Shown here in pieces: positions 7,048 through 10,269 of a stretch of 10,269 nucleotides of DNA (position 1 is its first letter; every line of letters begins with the position of its first letter). Where the stretch lies: contig JAUVKE010000064.1 in assembly GCA_030592105.1 (NCBI GenBank), positions 1 through 10,269 on the forward strand, written 5' to 3'. The position numbers and the translations under genes are program-made. The notes below the pieces were generated by a model that was not told where the DNA came from, did not search any database, and saw only the letters and a list, made by a program, of their open reading frames with translations. The stretch is from Desulfobacteraceae bacterium. Lineage in GTDB: Bacteria; Desulfobacterota; Desulfobacteria; Desulfobacterales; BuS5.

Positions 7048-8460
7048 CTATATATCATAATAAAGGAAAAACTCGTGGGGATGGGGGCGAAGTTTAACGG
7101 GATGCACTTCATTTTCAAGCTTGTAATCAATCCACATATCAATAACATCCTTTGTAAAAACATCCCCTTTTAAAAGAAATTCATGATCTTCCCTGAGGGC
7201 GGCAAGGGCTTCATCAAGGGATCCCGGCGCAGATTCCACCTTTGCCAGTTCTTCCGGTGGGAGATCATATATATTCTTATCAAGAGGATCGCCAGGATCA
7301 ATTTTATTCTCAATTCCGTCAAGTACTGCCATGAGCAGTGCAGAAAAAGCCAGGTAACCATTGCAGGAGGGATCAGGAGTCCTGAACTCTATACGCTTTG
7401 CCTTTGGTGATGCTGAATACATGGGAATACGGACAGCGGCACTCCTGTTTCTGCTTGAATAGGCAAGGTTTACAGGTGCTTCAAAGCCCGGGACAAGTCT
7501 TTTGTATGAATTGGTTGTGGGATTGGTAAACGCGCAAAGAGCTTTGCAGTGTTTTAAAATTCCGCCTATGGCATAAAGGGCTTCCTGGGAAACACCTGCG
7601 TATTTATCCCCCGCGAAAACAGGATTATTATCCTTCCATATACTTATATGGGTATGCATACCTGTACCATTATCTTCAAATAGCGGTTTAGGCATGAATG
7701 TAACAGTATGTCCATTTTTATAAGCTACATTTTTCAAAATATATTTAAACCATACAAGCTGATCACCCATCTGTACCAGAGGCTTAAAACGCATATCAAT
7801 TTCAGCCTGGCCCGCCGTGGCAACTTCATGGTGCTGGCATTCAACATCTATTCCTATATCTTCCAGGGTAAGAAGCATCTCTGTACGAAGATCCTGAAAT
7901 TTATCGGTGGGAGGAACAGGGAAATACCCTTCTTTATGCCTGGGTTTATATCCCAGATTGGGCTCTTCATCCCGGCCTGTGTTCCATGCTGCTTCCACTG
8001 AATCGACTGCGTAAAAAGCAGAATTTTTGTTTGACTCAAAACGGACATCATCAAAAATAAAAAATTCCGCTTCAGGACCAAAATATGCGGTATCACCAAT
8101 CCCAGTGGTTGCAAGATAAGCTTCGGCTTTTTGAGCAATGTACCGTGGGTCACGGGAATAGGCTTCACGGGTAATCGGATCAAAGATATTTCCAATCATA
8201 ACAAGGGTGGGCTCTTTAAAAAAAGGATCCATCTTTGCAGTTGAAGGATCCGGTATCACGAGCATATCACTTGCATCAATGGGCTGCCAGCCCCTGATAC
8301 TCGACCCGTCAAAACCGTACCCATCTTCAAATGTTGATTCATCAAGTTCGCTTACTGGAACTGTAAAATGCTGCCAGATTCCTGGGAAATCCATAAACCT
8401 GATGTCCAGCACCCTTGTCCCACTCTCTTTTACCATTTTTAAAACTTCTTTTGGGGTCAT
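7048..8460 (-). CDS. glnA: Glutamine synthetase, type I
   Basis: This 470-aa enzyme makes glutamine from glutamate, ammonia and ATP as a cytosolic dodecamer. Counting from MTPK, it shows [12 protein letters not shown] (47-58), the metal-site [10 protein letters not shown] (128-137), [11 protein letters not shown] (265-275), [13 protein letters not shown] (313-325) and NRSAAVRIP (338-346). [10 protein letters not shown] places Tyr398 at the site adenylylated in the GSI-beta class, so GlnE control is plausible. The start at 8460 is chosen because a strong AAGGAGGA lies 7 nt before this ATG. An in-frame ATG 36 nt upstream has no such site and adds residues foreign to the family. The stop of an amt remnant lies ~48 nt upstream on the same strand, and a sigma-54-type promoter lies beyond it, fitting nitrogen-regulated expression. 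Confidence 0.97.
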   Translation of the reverse strand: MTPKEVLKMVKESGTRVLDIRFMDFPGIWQHFTVPVSELDESTFEDGYGFDGSSIRGWQPIDASDMLVIPDPSTAKMDPFFKEPTLVMIGNIFDPITREAYSRDPRYIAQKAEAYLATTGIGDTAYFGPEAEFFIFDDVRFESNKNSAFYAVDSVEAAWNTGRDEEPNLGYKPRHKEGYFPVPPTDKFQDLRTEMLLTLEDIGIDVECQHHEVATAGQAEIDMRFKPLVQMGDQLVWFKYILKNVAYKNGHTVTFMPKPLFEDNGTGMHTHISIWKDNNPVFAGDKYAGVSQEALYAIGGILKHCKALCAFTNPTTNSYKRLVPGFEAPVNLAYSSRNRSAAVRIPMYSASPKAKRIEFRTPDPSCNGYLAFSALLMAVLDGIENKIDPGDPLDKNIYDLPPEELAKVESAPGSLDEALAALREDHEFLLKGDVFTKDVIDMWIDYKLENEVHPVKLRPHPHEFFLYYDI

Positions 8461-8467
8461 AAAATAA

Positions 8468-8475
8468 TCCTCCTT
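8468..8475 (-). promoter_or_regulatory. Strong ribosome binding site fixing the glnA start
   Basis: AAGGAGGA on the minus strand is 7 nt from the ATG at 8460. It decides between the two in-frame ATG codons at 8460 and 8496 in favour of 8460. Confidence 0.85.
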
Positions 8476-8508
8476 TTTTAAATAATACTTTAACAAATTT
8501 GTATTTTT

Positions 8509-8772
8509 TTAAGCTGACAGACCTGAATGGACAAAACCATAAGCATGTTCACCATGCAGTGACTGGTCCAGGCCTTCCATTTCGTGCTGTTCATCCATTC
8601 TGAATCCAACGGTCTTTTCCACTATAAAATATATTATACAGGTTCCAACTGCCGCAATCAAAATTGCAACCCCTGTACCCAGCAGCTGAATCATCAGCTG
8701 ATTCCACACGGTCCAGGTTGTTTCGGCTGAAACGTAAATTACAATTTCCCCTGAAACATGGCAATAATATAT
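8509..8772 (-). pseudogene. amt: 3' remnant of an ammonium transporter (amt) gene
   Basis: The frame is open from a TGA at 8775 to the stop at 8509 and encodes only the end of an Amt/MEP/Rh channel. It has the last transmembrane helix (IQLLGTGVAILIAAVGTCII) and then the cytoplasmic C-terminal region: VGFRMDEQHEMEGLDQSLHG, then EHAYG. These match the conserved GLRVSEEEE-GLD-HGE-AY tail of ammonium channels. A full Amt has ~400-450 residues; here at most ~87 codons remain, with no ATG in frame (GTG at 8709 is the only evident start). No further amt sequence was recognised upstream to glnB. An amt between glnB and glnA is the expected gene for this locus, so an internal or 5' deletion is inferred. 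The tail alone cannot form a channel. Confidence 0.85.
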
Positions 8773-8778
8773 TCAGGG
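8720..8778 (-). promoter_or_regulatory. Hairpin-rich leader downstream of the sigma-54 site
   Basis: Two stems lie in the predicted transcript: CCCTGAA (8749-8755) with TTCAGGG (8772-8778), loop 16 nt; and GTTTC (8720-8724) with GAAAC (8729-8733), loop 4 nt. No T-run follows either, so neither looks like an intrinsic terminator. They may be incidental to the decayed amt sequence. Confidence 0.3.
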
Positions 8779-8800
8779 ACACCATTTATGATACTGCTTT

Positions 8801-8816
8801 TGCATTATTCGTGCCA
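8801..8816 (-). promoter_or_regulatory. Sigma-54 (RpoN) promoter upstream of the amt remnant and glnA
   Basis: TGGCACGAATAATGCA on the minus strand matches the -24/-12 consensus TGGCACG-N4-TTGCA with one mismatch and exact GG-N10-GC spacing (GG at 8815-8814, GC at 8803-8802). Transcription would start near 8790 and run through the amt remnant into glnA, a ~330-nt leader. Sigma-54 control is standard for glnA and amt genes. No such match was found directly upstream of glnB. Confidence 0.7.
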
Positions 8817-8849
8817 CAAAGCTCATGCGCCATGGGCCATCAGACAAAT

Positions 8850-8884
8850 AATTGCATACCATTACCAGTGGGAGATATACAATT
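8850..8884. promoter_or_regulatory. Inverted repeat, possible activator site upstream of the sigma-54 promoter
   Basis: AATTGCATA (8850-8858) and TATACAATT (8876-8884) are inverted copies with one mismatch, centred ~75 nt upstream of the predicted start of transcription. The position suits an enhancer-binding protein, but the sequence is not the classical NtrC site (TGCAC-N7-GTGCA type). Confidence 0.25.
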
Positions 8885-8938
8885 AGTACTTTACTCCTGG
8901 TTTTCTGTCACAAAAAACAAGAAAGTCGTTATATGATA

Positions 8939-9058
8939 TCAGTTCTCAGTTGTCAGTAAAAGCATATCAATATAAATTTGTGTTCTTAATTCTCCACAAG
9001 AACCTTTTGAATATTGCAGAAACCTGGCAAAATCTTTTTCTGAATCTCGTTCCTATCC
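8939..9058 (-). pseudogene. Fragment of a four-helix-bundle (23S rRNA IVS-type) protein gene
   Basis: From 9052 to 8963 the minus strand encodes [20 protein letters not shown] followed by [10 protein letters not shown]. This is the conserved central stretch of the four-helix-bundle family found in 23S rRNA intervening sequences and as free-standing genes (R-S-x-K-D-F-x-R-F-L ... SKGSxGELRTQ). An in-frame TAG (9055-9053) precedes it. After about six more codons a TGA (8941-8939) inside a repeat ends the frame. A complete member has ~115-130 residues, so only about a quarter is left. Inverted TCAGTTGTCAG-type repeats flank it. It is a dead fragment, probably brought in or trapped by the repeats. 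Confidence 0.75.
8940..8957. repeat. CAGTT-TCAGTTGTCAG repeat, left copy
   Basis: CAGTTCTCAGTTGTCAGT is the inverted counterpart of the array at 9066-9089. Short TCAGTT(A/G)TCAG arrays are common intergenic repeats. This pair brackets the four-helix-bundle fragment. Confidence 0.6.
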
Positions 9059-9065
9059 TCCAGTG

Positions 9066-9089
9066 CTGACAACTAATAACTGACAACTG
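9066..9089. repeat. CTGACAACT repeat array, right copy
   Basis: CTGACAACTAATAACTGACA followed by ACTG contains two CTGACAACT units and is inverted relative to 8940-8957. Confidence 0.6.
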
Positions 9090-9270
9090 CGGCTTTGCCT
9101 CTTTAGTATTATCTCCTCACTATAGCCTTGTGCCGAATTTTAACATCTGATAATTATCCTACAATTCATATAGCAAGCGAAATAATAGGGTTTGCGTTAA
9201 AATCAAAATACATTTTTGCAACATTTCTTGGCTAAAAATTACAATTTTGCAAAATTCATAAAAACCCTTT
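9090..9270. other. AT-rich gene-free stretch
   Basis: No gene is credible here. The only structure seen is a perfect 14-bp palindrome AATTTTGCAAAATT (9243-9256) and a related TTTTGCAA at 9214-9221. It may be what replaced the missing amt body, but nothing recognisable as amt remains. Confidence 0.5.
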
Positions 9271-9363
9271 TATAACCGGCATGCCCTGTCGGGCACAACA
9301 AAATATGAAAATGAGATAGCGCTTAATGACATTTTATAAATTAGTCGAATTCCTTAATTCATC
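9271..9363. repeat. 93-bp direct repeat, copy 1 (downstream of glnB)
   Basis: It matches 9840-9932 base for base, without gaps, at 88 of 93 positions. It begins TATAACC-GGCATGCCC, contains a TGCCC-TGTC-GGGCA hairpin and ends CCTTAATTCATC. Three 7-bp ATTCAT(A/C) units run from 9357 to 9377 at its right edge. No protein was recognised. Confidence 0.85.
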
Positions 9364-9432
9364 ATTCATAATTCATCATTTTCTTATAAACCTGACGGGG
9401 AACAGGAAAAATTAACAGTTTTCATTGAGAGA

Positions 9433-9771
<339 letters not shown>

Positions 9772-9795
9772 TTAAATCCCCTCCTCAATATAAAT

Positions 9796-9825
9796 ATACC
9801 AATCTTCATTCATTAAAAACAAAGT
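9796..9825 (-). promoter_or_regulatory. Weak sigma-70-like promoter for glnB
   Basis: On the minus strand TTGTTT, 18 nt and TATATT lie just upstream of the glnB ribosome site; bounds are approximate. The -10 box is only ~25 nt from the ATG, so the leader would be very short. AT-richness makes this a tentative call. Confidence 0.25.
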
Positions 9826-9839
9826 CTGCTATGGGTTCA

Positions 9840-9932
9840 TATAACCAGCATGCCCTGTCGGGCACAACAAAATACGAAAATGAGATAGCGGTTAATGACA
9901 TTCTATAAATTAGTAGAATTCCTTAATTCATC
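9840..9932. repeat. 93-bp direct repeat, copy 2 (upstream of glnB)
   Basis: It is 88/93 identical to 9271-9363 in the same orientation. Its recognisable sequence stops exactly where the terminal inverted repeat of the element at 9933 begins, whereas copy 1 continues into ATTCATA repeats. The insertion therefore seems to have split this copy. Confidence 0.85.
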
Positions 9933-10086
9933 GTAACTATTCAGCATCGGTGGTTTAAGATACGCAGCAAGTATGATCTGATTAGCTTCTAAGTAACAAC
10001 GTTTTAAATTAAGCATGCAACTAATTGAAATTCCATGTTTTTTGGTAACGCCATAACAGCCAATCATTTTCATGGAATCGTTGAAT

Positions 10087-10113
10087 CCGTAGGGGCGCCC
10101 CTTGTGGGTGCCC
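10087..10113. repeat. REP-like repeat, left half of a REPIN
   Basis: CCGTAGGGGCGCCCCTTGTG plus GGTGCCC. Compared with the reverse complement of 10139-10166 it differs by a few substitutions and one indel. The two face each other across ~25 nt. Confidence 0.75.
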
Positions 10114-10138
10114 GAAAGGTGGAACAATCATCAACAAT

Positions 10139-10166
10139 GGGCAACCACAAGGGATTGCCCCTACGG
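10139..10166. repeat. REP-like repeat, right half of a REPIN
   Basis: It contains the same 22-nt core as 3-24 and 2195-2216, followed by CTACGG. It is inverted relative to 10087-10113, so the pair can fold into one long hairpin, the usual form of a mobile REP doublet. Confidence 0.8.
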
Positions 10167-10269
10167 TTGGTGATGTGGTGGGGGCGTTTAAATCATTGAC
10201 CACCACGGCAACAGGTATAATCTGATTAAACCTGCTGCCTATCTTAAATCAGCGACGCTGAATAGTTAC

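Larger units (their letters stand above)
9933..10269. mobile_element. 337-bp MITE-like non-autonomous element with long terminal inverted repeats
   Basis: The left end (9933-9984) and the reverse complement of the right end (10269-10218) agree at 44 of 52 positions. Both begin GTAACTATTCAGC and share TTTAAGATA and GCAGCA. No transposase or credible gene is inside; the interior carries an inverted REP pair. Ends starting GTAA recall IS66-family elements, which make 8-bp target duplications. The 8 bp on the left are AATTCATC; the right flank lies outside the window. An IS66-mobilised MITE is therefore an inference. Confidence 0.7.

Noticed and set aside
8461..8496. Upstream in-frame ATG for glnA at 8496
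   Set aside because: The extra 12 residues are foreign to glutamine synthetase and no ribosome site precedes them, while AAGGAGGA precedes the ATG at 8460.
9380..9432. Intrinsic terminator after glnB
   Set aside because: Only a 4-bp CCTG/CAGG stem with an 8-nt loop and no T-run on the sense strand is present.
9772..9932. Sigma-54 promoter directly upstream of glnB
   Set aside because: Each GG on the relevant strand was checked for GC ten bases on; none fits.
10087..10166. CRISPR array
   Set aside because: The repeats are two inverted, imperfect copies and scattered singles, not regularly spaced direct repeats with unique spacers.
10021..10206. Open frames inside the 337-bp element (also 9903-10127)
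   Set aside because: They run through the REP palindromes and terminal repeats, have no ribosome site, and resemble no protein; the element looks non-coding.

Overview
The window looks like a chromosomal segment of a low-to-moderate G+C Gram-negative bacterium. The protein types fit Desulfobacterota, probably Desulfobacterales: a single long Rel-type (p)ppGpp enzyme, an archaeal-type prolyl-tRNA synthetase, a glnA/amt/glnB nitrogen cluster, and AT-rich intergenic DNA full of short repeats. The taxon is inferred from protein style, not proven. No tRNA, rRNA or CRISPR array was seen.

Left half (1-3916, minus strand): proS and then relA. relA is intact and is bracketed by copies of a short REP-like palindrome. 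One copy abuts its stop codon. Another forms a perfect 11-bp GC-rich hairpin plus T-run ending 6 nt before its start codon. proS covers a full-length protein (~506 aa) only if one -1 frame change is allowed at a homopolymer cluster near 2604-2628. The remaining 63 codons, including the Cys4 zinc site and the terminal Ala-Lys-Ala-Tyr, are otherwise intact.

Middle (3917-6889): an AT-rich divergent promoter region, then a tight plus-strand operon. It holds a long-chain polyprenyl diphosphate synthase (quinone side chain), an exported FlgT_N-like protein of unknown function, and pgsA (phospholipid synthesis), which overlaps the preceding gene by 4 bp. A ~53-bp imperfect palindrome lies between pgsA and the convergent glnA.

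Right half (6890-10269, minus strand): a nitrogen-assimilation locus that has eroded. glnB (PII, uridylylation Tyr51 present) and glnA (type I glutamine synthetase, adenylylation-type Tyr present) are intact. The ammonium transporter gene between them is reduced to its last ~70-85 codons. A good sigma-54 promoter match (GG-N10-GC) lies just upstream of this remnant and could drive glnA through it.

The rest of the region is repeat-derived: a fragment of a four-helix-bundle (23S IVS-type) protein gene flanked by TCAGTTGTCAG repeats, a 93-bp direct repeat on both sides of glnB, and a 337-bp MITE-like element with ~52-bp terminal inverted repeats. That element starts at the end of one 93-bp copy and carries an inverted REP pair (a REPIN). 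I found no new defence or biosynthetic system. The notable signals are the proS frameshift, the decayed amt with its apparently retained promoter, and the nested repeat families.
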